Shown here: positions 1-7,853 of the stretch, one piece after another | Numbering within the stretch: position 1 is the stretch's first letter | Layout: every line of letters starts with the position of its first letter | Assembly (NCBI RefSeq): GCF_032970905.1 | Contig: NZ_JAWJZA010000005.1 | DNA length: 64,000 bases | Reading direction: 5' to 3' (one strand) | DNA from: Veillonella absiana | GTDB lineage: Bacteria; Bacillota; Negativicutes; Veillonellales; Veillonellaceae | Translations under genes and position numbers: made by a program | Notes under the pieces: model-generated | What the model was told of the DNA's origin: nothing | Databases searched by the model: none | The model's input: only the letters and a program-made list of their open reading frames with translations

Positions 1-78
1 TTACCTAGAAAGTCCCTTGGGTATGATACGCCTGATGATTTATTTGAAGCTTATTTAGATACCGTCTATGCAGCTTAA
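1..78 (+). CDS. IS30-family transposase, C-terminal end (partial)
   Basis: The first 78 bases read as 25 codons and a stop, open to the window edge. The peptide begins LPRKSLGYDTP and continues with DDLFEAY, matching the conserved tail of IS30-type DDE transposases (RPRK.LGY.TP...F). Only the tail is present, so catalytic residues cannot be checked. The family call rests on this short motif, and whether the full gene is intact is unknown. Confidence 0.75.
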   Translation, partial: LPRKSLGYDTPDDLFEAYLDTVYAA

Positions 79-83
79 ATTAT

Positions 84-121
84 TTGGTTAAAGGTGTTCA
101 ATTTGAACTTGCAATTTTAGC
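84..121 (+). repeat. Probable right-end terminal repeat of the IS30-type element
   Basis: Directly after the transposase stop comes GTTAAAGGTGTTCAATTTG and then an AT-rich stretch. Its position and composition resemble the terminal inverted repeats of IS30 elements. The left end lies outside the window, so the repeat cannot be confirmed by pairing. Confidence 0.45.
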
Positions 122-361
122 TATTTTTTTATTTTTTTTTGGAGTAGATTTTTGGAGTAGAATAGAAATACATCAAGTTATTACCTGCATTTATATATGG
201 ATAAATTTTTATCATAATAACACTATTTCATCATTTTTTATCAAGAAAATGATATCAATTCTTATTTAACAAATCTATATATTATATATACACACTTCAT
301 TCATGCCATGAAAGTCTGTGGCCTAATCTTTATACATGTAAGTATTTTGAGGGGGCTTATT
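122..361. other. AT-rich intergenic stretch
   Basis: Very AT-rich sequence with long T runs between the insertion-element end and the regulator at 362. A short open frame at 84-269 has low-complexity F/I content and no ribosome-binding site, so it is not called. The regulator's promoter presumably lies here, but no clear -35/-10 pair stands out. Confidence 0.4.
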
Positions 362-1291
362 ATGTCCATTATTTGTTCAGAAGCCGATATCAAACTAGTT
401 AATGAAATTATGCGAGATTTTACGAATATAACAAAAATAGCGGCTATTTTTGTTAATAATCGTGGAAAAGTGTTATCCCAAGAATATAATTTTTCACCAT
501 TTTGCAAACAAGTTCGGAAAAATCCACAATATGCGAAAGCTTGTAATCAGTCCGATCTCTACGGCGGTTTAGAGGCAACTAAAGATTTGTCTTCTTGTCC
601 TTATCGCTGTCATATGGGCCTCATCGATTTCTCTGTACCAGTTATGAAGGATGATGCCATCCTCGGCTTTATTATGGCGGGCCAAGCCAAAACCGAAGAT
701 ACGACTATCAAACCACTGTTACCCTATTCGACAGATTGGAAACAAGATACAACATTACGAAATCTATATAATCAACTGCCTGTTCTTACAGCAGAACAAC
801 TCTATAGTGCCTCAAAGGTACTACGTATATTAGTGAATAATTACTTTTCCAATACCTCTAATGACGTTGAGGAATTTCCTCCGCATCGGGTACCAGAATT
901 TGTGGAAACAAGACAACCCATTAATCGCCCTGAAATTCGAAAAGCTATTATTTACATTGAAAAAACCATTGGTAATCGTATATCCTTGAGTACAATTGCG
1001 GCTCACGTCCATCTCAGTGAATCTTATTTTTCTAAGATTTTTAAAGATGATATGGGTCTCTCTGTTGTACAATACATCACCCTAATTAGAATGCAAGAGG
1101 CAAAAAAATTACTGGTATACTCCCAATTGAGTGTCAATAAAATCAGTAAAAGCTTGGGCTACACTAGAACAAGTTATTTTTGCAAAATTTTCAAATTAAC
1201 CACCCAAAAAACGCCGTATTCCTATCGACAAAAATATGCGCCACCAGAAAATAAACGTGTAGCAAATACGAGTGAAAACACCTTAGTCTGA
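362..1291 (+). CDS. PocR-domain AraC-family transcriptional regulator
   Basis: A 309-residue protein. Start at ATG 362 is chosen because GAGGGGG sits just upstream; an earlier in-frame ATG at 308 lacks such a site. Residues ~10-165 form a PocR-like sensor domain with the typical cysteine set (C48, C61, C79, C83). Residues ~205-305 are an AraC double helix-turn-helix containing LSTIAAHVHLSESYFSKIFK. PocR regulators often sense small metabolites and control catabolic or microcompartment operons, but no such operon is adjacent, so the target is unknown. The gene is monocistronic and followed by a hairpin. Codon use looks like its neighbours. The family call is firm; the effector is not known. 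Confidence 0.85.
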   Translation: MSIICSEADIKLVNEIMRDFTNITKIAAIFVNNRGKVLSQEYNFSPFCKQVRKNPQYAKACNQSDLYGGLEATKDLSSCPYRCHMGLIDFSVPVMKDDAILGFIMAGQAKTEDTTIKPLLPYSTDWKQDTTLRNLYNQLPVLTAEQLYSASKVLRILVNNYFSNTSNDVEEFPPHRVPEFVETRQPINRPEIRKAIIYIEKTIGNRISLSTIAAHVHLSESYFSKIFKDDMGLSVVQYITLIRMQEAKKLLVYSQLSVNKISKSLGYTRTSYFCKIFKLTTQKTPYSYRQKYAPPENKRVANTSENTLV

Positions 1292-1336
1292 CAATAAAAT
1301 AATTAATTTGTCCTATAACACTAAATTTTTGCACGC

Positions 1337-1432
1337 AAAAGAGCATCTAACTCTATCTTGATCTCCCCCTGACGTTAAATTATTAAATCTAACATTAATG
1401 GCAGTTCATCTCTAGAATTAGATGCTCTTTTT
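1337..1432 (+). terminator. Hairpin with large loop after the PocR regulator
   Basis: AAAAGAGCATCTAA (from 1337) is matched by TTAGATGCTCTTTT (1418-1431), followed by further T. The arms are 14 bp and the loop ~67 nt. The T run after the 3' arm fits a terminator for the plus-strand regulator. Confidence 0.6.
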
Positions 1433-1506
1433 AATTGGCTCTTACCAAACTCGTATCACTATTATATTTAAATTTTTACGATTACTTGTATAGATGTAGC
1501 CTCTCT

Positions 1507-2832
1507 CTAAATCGCTTGCATGGATGTATCATCGAAATTTTCGTCATCCAAAGTACCTTCTAGGTCATGGTCAACCATGGCGCATACGGATGCATCAGAC
1601 CAAACATTTTCAGCCGTTTCGATCATGTCGATGATGGTGTAGATTGGCAAGATAACGCCCATCAAACCGATTGGGGCACCGATGGAGCTCATCAAGGACA
1701 ATGTGAGGAAATAGCAACCCATTGGAACGCCAGCGTTGCCAACAGCGGCTAGTACGGCGATGAACAACCACGCAATCATAGTGCCCATTGTCAATTCGAT
1801 ACCAGCATTTTGCATTACGAACAAGGATGTTACCAAGATGAAAGCTGCACAACCGTTCATATTAATAGTTGTACAAATTGGTAAAACGAAACGCGCTACT
1901 GCAGGATGAGCTTTCAAATTAGTCTCTGCAGATGCCAATGTTACAGGCAATGTAGCAGCGGAGCTTTTAGTAAAGAGAGCTACGGCCACAGCAGGAGACA
2001 TTTTTTTGAATACTGTAATTGGATTCAACCCACGTGCCAATAGGAACAAAGGCAACACGATGAAGAATTGAATCAAGTTACCACCGATAACAACGGCAGT
2101 GTATTTACCAAGGGCACCTACAATAACGCCAGCCTCGATTTGTGCGGACAATTGAGCGGCAAAGGCAAGAATACCGATTGGCAATACATATAACAAGCCA
2201 CGAATCAATGTGAACAATAATTCTTGAAAACCAAATAATACTTTCAACACAGCCTCGCGGTTTTCAGTTTTAGGCATGAATGCAAAGGCCAAACCAACGG
2301 AAGCGGAAATTAACATAACGGACAATACATTCGCAGTCAAATATGGTTGCAAAATATTGTTTGGAATAATAGACAAGAAATGATCATAATAGCTCAATTT
2401 GCCAAGTTTTTCGGGCACTTGAGTGGCCCCAGCGCCGATTACATCAAGTGGTAGGTTACCTGGTGCAATCCACAAGAACAATCCAAGACCAATTGCTGCG
2501 GCTGCAATTGTGGTCAATAACGTGTATACCACTGCATGCCCAAAGATACGTCCCGTATTTTTCTTAGCCCCTAGCATAGACAATGTAGTAATTACTGCAA
2601 GAGATACAGTTGGTATGGCAATAAATTGGAACAATCGCGTAAACACCGCTGCAATAAAATCAAATAATTCATTTAATGCTGGAATATGTAACCATCCCAA
2701 CACAGCACCAATCACTAATGCGGCCATCCATAAAACAAATTGACGCAGTTTACCTTGTCCACGGCTGTTGCGAATCGCCTCTGCGGCGGTTTCCTTTACT
2801 TGCGTAGACTCTTTATTTTCCAAGTCTGCCAT
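1507..2832 (-). CDS. Dicarboxylate/amino acid:cation symporter (DAACS family)
   Basis: A 441-residue integral membrane protein of the sodium:dicarboxylate/glutamate symporter family. The start is taken at ATG 2832, with AAGGAGTG spaced 6 nt upstream; a GTG three codons earlier overlaps that site. About eight hydrophobic segments precede re-entrant loops. The serine-rich motif KSSAATLPVTL and the NMNGCA segment correspond to the substrate- and cation-binding hairpins of GltPh-type carriers. The N-terminal ~25 residues are charged and cytoplasmic, and the C-terminus is acidic. The likely substrate is a C4-dicarboxylate, glutamate/aspartate or serine; the sequence does not decide which. Single gene between a terminator on one side and the PocR gene on the other. 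Confidence 0.9.
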   Translation of the reverse strand: MADLENKESTQVKETAAEAIRNSRGQGKLRQFVLWMAALVIGAVLGWLHIPALNELFDFIAAVFTRLFQFIAIPTVSLAVITTLSMLGAKKNTGRIFGHAVVYTLLTTIAAAAIGLGLFLWIAPGNLPLDVIGAGATQVPEKLGKLSYYDHFLSIIPNNILQPYLTANVLSVMLISASVGLAFAFMPKTENREAVLKVLFGFQELLFTLIRGLLYVLPIGILAFAAQLSAQIEAGVIVGALGKYTAVVIGGNLIQFFIVLPLFLLARGLNPITVFKKMSPAVAVALFTKSSAATLPVTLASAETNLKAHPAVARFVLPICTTINMNGCAAFILVTSLFVMQNAGIELTMGTMIAWLFIAVLAAVGNAGVPMGCYFLTLSLMSSIGAPIGLMGVILPIYTIIDMIETAENVWSDASVCAMVDHDLEGTLDDENFDDTSMQAI

Positions 2833-2991
2833 GAAAATCACTCCTTACTAAAACAACAATAATGAGCTACCTAGTATTCAAATGTGTCTAAATCAGATTA
2901 CCTATTTTTCCGTCAATCGATTAGGCGAAAATCAAAGTATACTTATCAAGAAATATAATGACGCACCAACATAATGTCATATAAAAGAAAA

Positions 2992-3013
2992 ATCTCAGCC
3001 CTGGGGCTGGGAT
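2992..3013 (-). terminator. Terminator of the flavodoxin gene
   Basis: On the minus strand ATCCCAGCCC pairs with GGGCTGAGAT and is followed by TTTTCTTTT. It lies 128 bp past the end of the flavodoxin gene and before the symporter start. Confidence 0.8.
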
Positions 3014-3140
3014 GGTAAGTCATCTAGAATCCTAGTCTCGTTTGTAAAGCCTATTATATACATGTGAATTACATTCGTCAACCATTCCATTATTGTTTTT
3101 TCTTATAAATACTGATTGGATTTCACTATAACTACATTAA

Positions 3141-3659
3141 TCATTGCCCTACTGCCGCAAGCACTTCTTGACCAAATGCTTTTGCTGCATTCAAATCATC
3201 TTCGTTCGGATGGCTGGCTGCCACTTTATGGCGTGCATCGCGTTCTGCCGATTGACCGTGAGCATGGCCTTGCGGGAACATTTTGTACATCATTTCAATG
3301 ACCTGTGGATCCACCTTGCCTTGGCAGATGAAAGTTTTCACTGGTACTACACCTTCTGGTAATAATTTAGCGGCATTTTCCAAACTTTCACGAGCGTGAG
3401 GCATTTGTGTAGGCACACCGCAAGTAGCAAAAATAGCCACGTGTTTATTATTGAGTGTTTCCAATACCTTGCGAGCCTCAGCATTCGCTGTGCCACGGTC
3501 CACCCAGAAACCAGCTACCACTAGATCATAGTCGGCCAAATCGGCTGGCAATTGTTTCATATCAACGCATGGGGTGCCCGCTGGCAACACGGACGTAATC
3601 GCCTCAGCTACTTGTTTTGTATTTCCAGTTAATGAAGAATATAACACGATGGATTTCAT
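3141..3659 (-). CDS. Flavodoxin-family protein (BilS-like)
   Basis: A 172-residue soluble protein. The N-terminus IVLYSSLTGNTKQVAEAI is the flavodoxin FMN phosphate-binding loop (T/S-x-T-G-N-T). The middle (YDLVVAGFWVDRG, then HVAIFATCGV) supplies the ring-binding loops of the flavodoxin fold. The start ATG at 3659 has AAGGAGACTGA upstream. It should carry electrons through bound FMN; the partner is unknown. Some family members of this size are annotated BilS, linked to bilirubin reduction in anaerobes, but no reductase gene is nearby here, so only the flavodoxin call is secure. Monocistronic with its own terminator. Confidence 0.82.
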   Translation of the reverse strand: MKSIVLYSSLTGNTKQVAEAITSVLPAGTPCVDMKQLPADLADYDLVVAGFWVDRGTANAEARKVLETLNNKHVAIFATCGVPTQMPHARESLENAAKLLPEGVVPVKTFICQGKVDPQVIEMMYKMFPQGHAHGQSAERDARHKVAASHPNEDDLNAAKAFGQEVLAAVGQ

Positions 3660-3883
3660 AGGTCAGTCTCCTTTAATAAACCTCTAATGAGCTAAATACG
3701 TATTCACATAAAATACAACACACTAAAATACAATTAGTATTCAACTCAAAATATATATAGTTACTTTCACTCAAATATCTGTAATCAGTATACTATAGGC
3801 GAGAAGAATAACCTGTGACCTGAGGCACATTTTGGGTGCGAAAATTTTACGTCCGATATATCGAAATTTTTCTTTGTCAAGTC

Positions 3884-3912
3884 TTGATTATACTTTTTTT
3901 CTACCGTATAAT
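3884..3912 (+). promoter_or_regulatory. Predicted sigma-70 promoter of nrdAB
   Basis: TTGATT at 3884-3889 and TATAAT at 3907-3912 are separated by exactly 17 bp. The site is 145 bp upstream of the nrdA start on the same strand. Confidence 0.7.
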
Positions 3913-3943
3913 CATTACATAATGTATTTGATTACACATCAAA

Positions 3944-3959
3944 CCACAAGATATTGTAG
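3944..3959 (+). promoter_or_regulatory. Candidate NrdR box
   Basis: CCACAAGATATTGTAG matches 12 of 16 positions of the NrdR box consensus ACACWATATWTWGTGT. A weaker match (ACATAATGTATTTGAT, 3917-3932) lies 27 bp upstream. NrdR boxes usually come in pairs about 30 bp apart near nrd promoters. Position just downstream of the predicted -10 suits repression. This is inference from motif match alone. Confidence 0.5.
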
Positions 3960-3979
3960 TTTGATGATTTTTTTCGATA

Positions 3980-4022
3980 TAGCGCCACAAGTGTAGAAAT
4001 CACACGTTTCTACGCTATTTTT
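3980..4022 (+). promoter_or_regulatory. Hairpin in the nrdA leader, terminator-like
   Basis: GTAGAAA (3993-3999) pairs with TTTCTAC (4007-4013). Flanking TAGC/GCTA extends the stem, and ATTTTTAT follows. The hairpin ends about 35 nt before the nrdA start, so it could be a leaky terminator or attenuator. No alternative pairing partner was found. Confidence 0.45.
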
Positions 4023-4056
4023 ATGCAAAATACTGTTGGCCGAAGGGACAAAACGA

Positions 4057-6339
4057 ATGGATATAATGATTAAAAAGAGAGATGGTCATGTAGAGCCATT
4101 ATCCGTTGAGAAAACGAAACGAATGATTGCCTTTGCATGTTTGGGCTTGGATTCTTGTGATCCAATGGAATTGGAATTAGATTCTAAATTGCAATTCGTT
4201 GACGGTATGACAACACAAGAAATTCAAAAAACTTTAATTCAAACAGCGATTGAAAAGGTTATCCAAAAGAAAGATGACGGTTTCGGCAATCAAGTAAACA
4301 AAATGAACCAAGACTGGCAATTCGTTGCAGCCCGTTTGTTCTTGTTCGACTTGTACAAAGAGGCGGCTATCACTCGTCGTTATAAAGCATTCGGTTATGG
4401 TAACTTCCCTAACCTAGTAAATATGCTGGTAGAAGAAAAAAAATACGCTGATTTCTTCGTTACCGAATATACACCTGATGAATTGCAAGAATTGGGCGAT
4501 TACATCAAACCTAAACGCGATTACCTCTTCAACTATGAAGGTTTAAAATTATTAGCCGATCGTTACTTGGTGAAAGGTTTCAACAAAGAGATCTACGAAT
4601 TACCACAAGAACGTTTCATGGCTATCGCGATGCATTTGGCATTGGTAGAAGGCGAAAACAAAGTAAAATACGCTAAAGAATTCTACGATTTGATGAGCCA
4701 ATTGAAGATGACAACAGCTACGCCTACATTGGCAAACGCTGGTACACCATTCCATCAATTATCCAGCTGCTTTATCTCTGGTGTAGACGATAATTTGTGG
4801 TCCATCTATGACGTAAACAGCAAGTTCTCTCGCGTATCCAAACATGGTGGTGCCCTTGGTATCTACCTTGGTAAAGTACGTGCCCTTAACTCCGACATCC
4901 GCGGTTTCAAAAATTCCTCTGGCGGTGTTATTCCTTGGATTCGTTTGTACAATGATACAGCCGTTGCTGTTGACCAATTAGGCAAACGTAAAGGTGGCGC
5001 AACAGTCACTCTAGATATTTGGCACAAAGACTTCTACGAATTCGTAGAGCTTCGCACAAACAATGGCGATGACCGTCGTAAAGCTCATGACATCTTCCCT
5101 GCCCTATCCGTTCCAAACTTGTTCATGGAACGCGTGATGGCTCGTGAAACTTTCACATTGTTCGATCCACATGAAGTACTAACAGTTAAAGGTTATGCAC
5201 TTGAAGATTACTTCGATACAAAGGATCAAAAAGAATTCACAAAACGTTACCTCGAATGTGAAGCAGATTCAAACCTTCATGGTATTACAGTTCCAGCACT
5301 CGATATGATGAAAAAAATCATGCGCAGTGCTGTAGAAACTGGTACTCCATTCATGTTCTTCCGCGACACAGTCAACGAAGCAAACCCTAACAAACATGCT
5401 GGTATGATTTATGCCTCCAACTTGTGCCATGAAATTGCACAAAACGTGGGCTTCACAAATCTTACAGAAGAAATCATCAACGAAGATGGTACTCTCACTA
5501 CGAAAACAAATACAGGCGACATGGTAACATGTAACTTGAACTCTATCAGCCTTGGTCGCATCACTGATGACGAACTAGAACACAACATCGCATTGCAAAT
5601 GCGTATGCTCGACAACGTTATCACTATCAACCAAGCGCCTGTACCTGAATCTCACATCACCTCAGATCGTTACCGCGCCGTTGGCCTTGGCACAAGCGGT
5701 TACCACCACTACTTGGTAAACCACAACGTTCAATGGGAATCTGACGAACACATCGAGATTGCCGACAAGTTGTTCGAAAACATCGCCTTCTACGCGATCA
5801 AAGCATCCATGGAACTAGCTAAAGAAAAAGGTGCTTACCCTGAATTCAAAGGTTCCGAATGGGAAACTGGTGAATACTTCACGCGTCGTGGCTATACGAG
5901 CGAACGTTGGATTCAACTCGCAGCAGATGTGAAAAAATATGGTATCCGCAATGGTTACTTGATGGCCGTAGCCCCAACAGGTTCTACTTCCAACATCGCG
6001 AATACAACGGCTGGTATCGACCCTATTTTCAAAAAATTCTTCATCGAAGAGAAAAAAGGTTCTTTCACACCGAAAACTGCGCCTGATTTGAACAACGACA
6101 CATTCTGGCTCTACAAAGAGGCCCACACAATCGACCAACAATGGTCCATCAAGGCCTGCGGCGTGCGCCAACGTCACATCGACCAAGCACAATCCTTCAA
6201 CTTGTACATCACACCAATGATGAAAGCTGCGGAAATCTTGAACTTATACACTGAGGCGTACAAGCAAGGCGTAAAAACAATTTACTACATCCGCAACCAA
6301 TCCTTGGAAATGGATGAATGTACTAGCTGCTCATCTTAA
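4057..6339 (+). CDS. nrdA: Ribonucleoside-diphosphate reductase, class I, alpha subunit
   Basis: A 760-residue catalytic subunit, the same length as E. coli NrdA. It reduces ribonucleoside diphosphates to deoxy forms together with the NrdB radical subunit. The start is set at ATG 4057 with GAAGGG 9 nt upstream; a TTG frame extension to 4036 is not needed. An ATP-cone occupies residues ~5-90, implying dATP activity control. Active-site residues are visible: C238 and C492 (redox pair), the N455-x-C457-x-E459 cluster that carries the thiyl radical, a YY pair near the C-terminus for radical transfer, and a terminal C755-x-x-C758 pair that relays reducing power. Forms an operon with nrdB, 13 bp downstream. 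Confidence 0.96.
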   Translation: MDIMIKKRDGHVEPLSVEKTKRMIAFACLGLDSCDPMELELDSKLQFVDGMTTQEIQKTLIQTAIEKVIQKKDDGFGNQVNKMNQDWQFVAARLFLFDLYKEAAITRRYKAFGYGNFPNLVNMLVEEKKYADFFVTEYTPDELQELGDYIKPKRDYLFNYEGLKLLADRYLVKGFNKEIYELPQERFMAIAMHLALVEGENKVKYAKEFYDLMSQLKMTTATPTLANAGTPFHQLSSCFISGVDDNLWSIYDVNSKFSRVSKHGGALGIYLGKVRALNSDIRGFKNSSGGVIPWIRLYNDTAVAVDQLGKRKGGATVTLDIWHKDFYEFVELRTNNGDDRRKAHDIFPALSVPNLFMERVMARETFTLFDPHEVLTVKGYALEDYFDTKDQKEFTKRYLECEADSNLHGITVPALDMMKKIMRSAVETGTPFMFFRDTVNEANPNKHAGMIYASNLCHEIAQNVGFTNLTEEIINEDGTLTTKTNTGDMVTCNLNSISLGRITDDELEHNIALQMRMLDNVITINQAPVPESHITSDRYRAVGLGTSGYHHYLVNHNVQWESDEHIEIADKLFENIAFYAIKASMELAKEKGAYPEFKGSEWETGEYFTRRGYTSERWIQLAADVKKYGIRNGYLMAVAPTGSTSNIANTTAGIDPIFKKFFIEEKKGSFTPKTAPDLNNDTFWLYKEAHTIDQQWSIKACGVRQRHIDQAQSFNLYITPMMKAAEILNLYTEAYKQGVKTIYYIRNQSLEMDECTSCSS

Positions 6340-6352
6340 TAAAGGAGACACT

Positions 6353-7381
6353 ATGGATAAGAAACTCATATTCAACGAACACGGCGACCGTGGCACGCAA
6401 GCCATGATTGGCGGCAATACAACAAACCTTCGCGAATGGAATCGTATTAAATACGATTGGGCGAATCAAATGTATCGCACAATGCTCAACAATTTCTGGA
6501 TTCCTGAAGAAATTTCCTTGAACGAAGACGTTAAGCAATTCCCATTTCTAACAGACAGCGAACGTCGTGCGTTTGATAAAATCATTTCCTTCCTTAATTT
6601 CTTGGATTCCATTCAAAGTGAAAACTTGCCAAATTTAAGCCGTTACATTACGGCATCTGAAGTGGCATCCCTATTGAATATCCAAGCATTCCAAGAGGAA
6701 ATTCACGCTCAAAGCTATTCCTACATTCTAGATACGGTTACGAATCCGATCACGCGCGACCGTATTTACGACGAATGGCGTACTGACGAAACATTGCTTG
6801 CGCGTAACCGTTTCATCGCGGATGCATACCAACGTTTCAGCGACGATCCATCCGAAGAAAACTTGGTGCACACAATCATTGCCAACTACATTTTGGAAGG
6901 CATCTACTTCTACTCTGGCTTTAGCTTCTTCTATACATTAGCACGCCAAGGTAAAATGACGGCGACCAGCACAATTTTTAAATACATCAACCGCGACGAA
7001 GTAACGCATTTGGTATTGTTCCAAAACATCATCCGCGAACTTCGTATTGAACGCCCTGATTTTTTCACACCAGAACTAGAGGCTAAAATCACAGACATGA
7101 TTCGCCAAGGCGCTGAAAACGAAATCGCTTGGGGCCAATACATTACAGATGACAAAATCCTAGGGCTTAATAATGTACTGATTGAAAGATACATTAAATA
7201 CCTTGCGAATATTCGTTTGGAAGCTATCGGATTGCCACATTTGTATACGGAAATTAAAGAGAATCCAATGGCATGGATTGAAGGTTTCTCTAACTTGAAT
7301 AACACTAAAACAGATTTCTTCGAGGCGAAAGTAACTAACTATACAAAGGCAGCTGCTTTTGATTTCGATGATCTAGTGTAG
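6353..7381 (+). CDS. nrdB: Ribonucleoside-diphosphate reductase, class I, beta subunit
   Basis: A 342-residue ferritin-like radical subunit. The start ATG 6353 follows AAAGGAG at good spacing; the longer frame from 6314 runs into nrdA and is not used. Metal ligands of the di-iron site can be read in QEEIHAQSY (Glu and His, with the radical tyrosine four residues after the His) and in NRDEVTHLVLF (Glu and His). The tyrosine suggests a conventional tyrosyl radical that needs oxygen or superoxide chemistry for assembly, notable for an anaerobe. Translationally close to nrdA and closed by a strong hairpin. No nrdI is adjacent. Confidence 0.95.
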   Translation: MDKKLIFNEHGDRGTQAMIGGNTTNLREWNRIKYDWANQMYRTMLNNFWIPEEISLNEDVKQFPFLTDSERRAFDKIISFLNFLDSIQSENLPNLSRYITASEVASLLNIQAFQEEIHAQSYSYILDTVTNPITRDRIYDEWRTDETLLARNRFIADAYQRFSDDPSEENLVHTIIANYILEGIYFYSGFSFFYTLARQGKMTATSTIFKYINRDEVTHLVLFQNIIRELRIERPDFFTPELEAKITDMIRQGAENEIAWGQYITDDKILGLNNVLIERYIKYLANIRLEAIGLPHLYTEIKENPMAWIEGFSNLNNTKTDFFEAKVTNYTKAAAFDFDDLV

Positions 7382-7410
7382 TCTTTTTCAAGATTACAGT
7401 TTCATAACGT

Positions 7411-7483
7411 AAACCAGGACCACCTTGTCTCTGCGCTCCGAACGCATTCGCGTAAGTCGCTTAGAGATAAGATGGTCCTGTTT
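7411..7483 (+). terminator. Two-tier hairpin after nrdB (3'-end hairpin family member)
   Basis: The outer stem AAACCAGGACCA.. (from 7411) pairs with ..TGGTCCTGTTT (to 7483), about 20 bp with small interruptions. The loop (7433-7462) holds TCCGAA, a short inner stem CGC/GCG, and TAAGTC. The same internal loop recurs at 7775-7847 and 12211-12278, read in the sense of the upstream gene. It probably ends the nrdAB transcript. Confidence 0.7.
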
Positions 7484-7532
7484 ACTTTGTGTACTCCGGG
7501 GTCCTTTTGAAAAAGACGAAACTAGATTATCG

Positions 7533-7608
7533 CTTGAATAGCGCTCTGCTTAATGTATAGTTAATTATTTTCGGCTTTACATTAATTCTGTACAGAGCGC
7601 TATTCAAG
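7533..7608. repeat. Nested long inverted repeat
   Basis: CTTGAATAGCGCTCTG (7533-7548) has its perfect reverse complement at 7593-7608. Inside, TTAATGTA (7550-7557) pairs with TACATTAA (7578-7585). Together they give a ~24 bp stem with a 20 nt loop. No coding frame is present. It could be an additional bidirectional terminator or a small structured RNA. Confidence 0.6.
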
Positions 7609-7697
7609 TTCGAGAAACCTTCGGTGAGAAAATAGTTAGGCACCCCTTGATTTTGCTAATGATCATCTATTGTTCCATACTCTCCAGAGCTGAGGTA

Positions 7698-7752
7698 TAA
7701 GATATCCTCCACCTAGAGGTCGCTTCGGTACTAGGAGCGCCAGTCCGCAAAA
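7698..7752 (+). repeat. Inverted partial copy of the 3' end of the adjacent amidohydrolase gene
   Basis: AGAGGTCGCTTCGGTAC (7715-7731) is the exact reverse complement of 7916-7932 inside the gene at 7854-9170. AGTCCGCAAA (7743-7752) likewise matches 7869-7878, in the same order but closer together. A further near match (AAGATATC.TCCAC) precedes the first block instead of following it. This looks like a rearranged relic of the gene end. Confidence 0.5.
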
Positions 7753-7774
7753 CGGACTCCGGAGTAAAGCAAGT

Positions 7775-7847
7775 AACCCCATACACCTTATTGATGAGAG
7801 ACTTAGAGCTCTGCTCTTCGGAACGAAGAAATAAGGTGTATGGGGTT
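7775..7847 (-). terminator. Two-tier hairpin after the M20 amidase (3'-end hairpin family member)
   Basis: AACCCCATACACCTTAT (7775-7791) is perfectly complementary to 7831-7847 (17 bp). Read on the minus strand, the sense of the gene ending at 7854, the loop contains TTCCGAA, a GAGC/GCTC inner stem, then TAAGTC. It lies 7 bp past the gene stop. Confidence 0.7.
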
Positions 7848-7853
7848 TACGTT

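Noticed and set aside
84..269. 61-codon frame after the transposase end
   Set aside because: Low-complexity Phe/Ile-rich translation of an AT-rich region that includes the element's terminal repeat.
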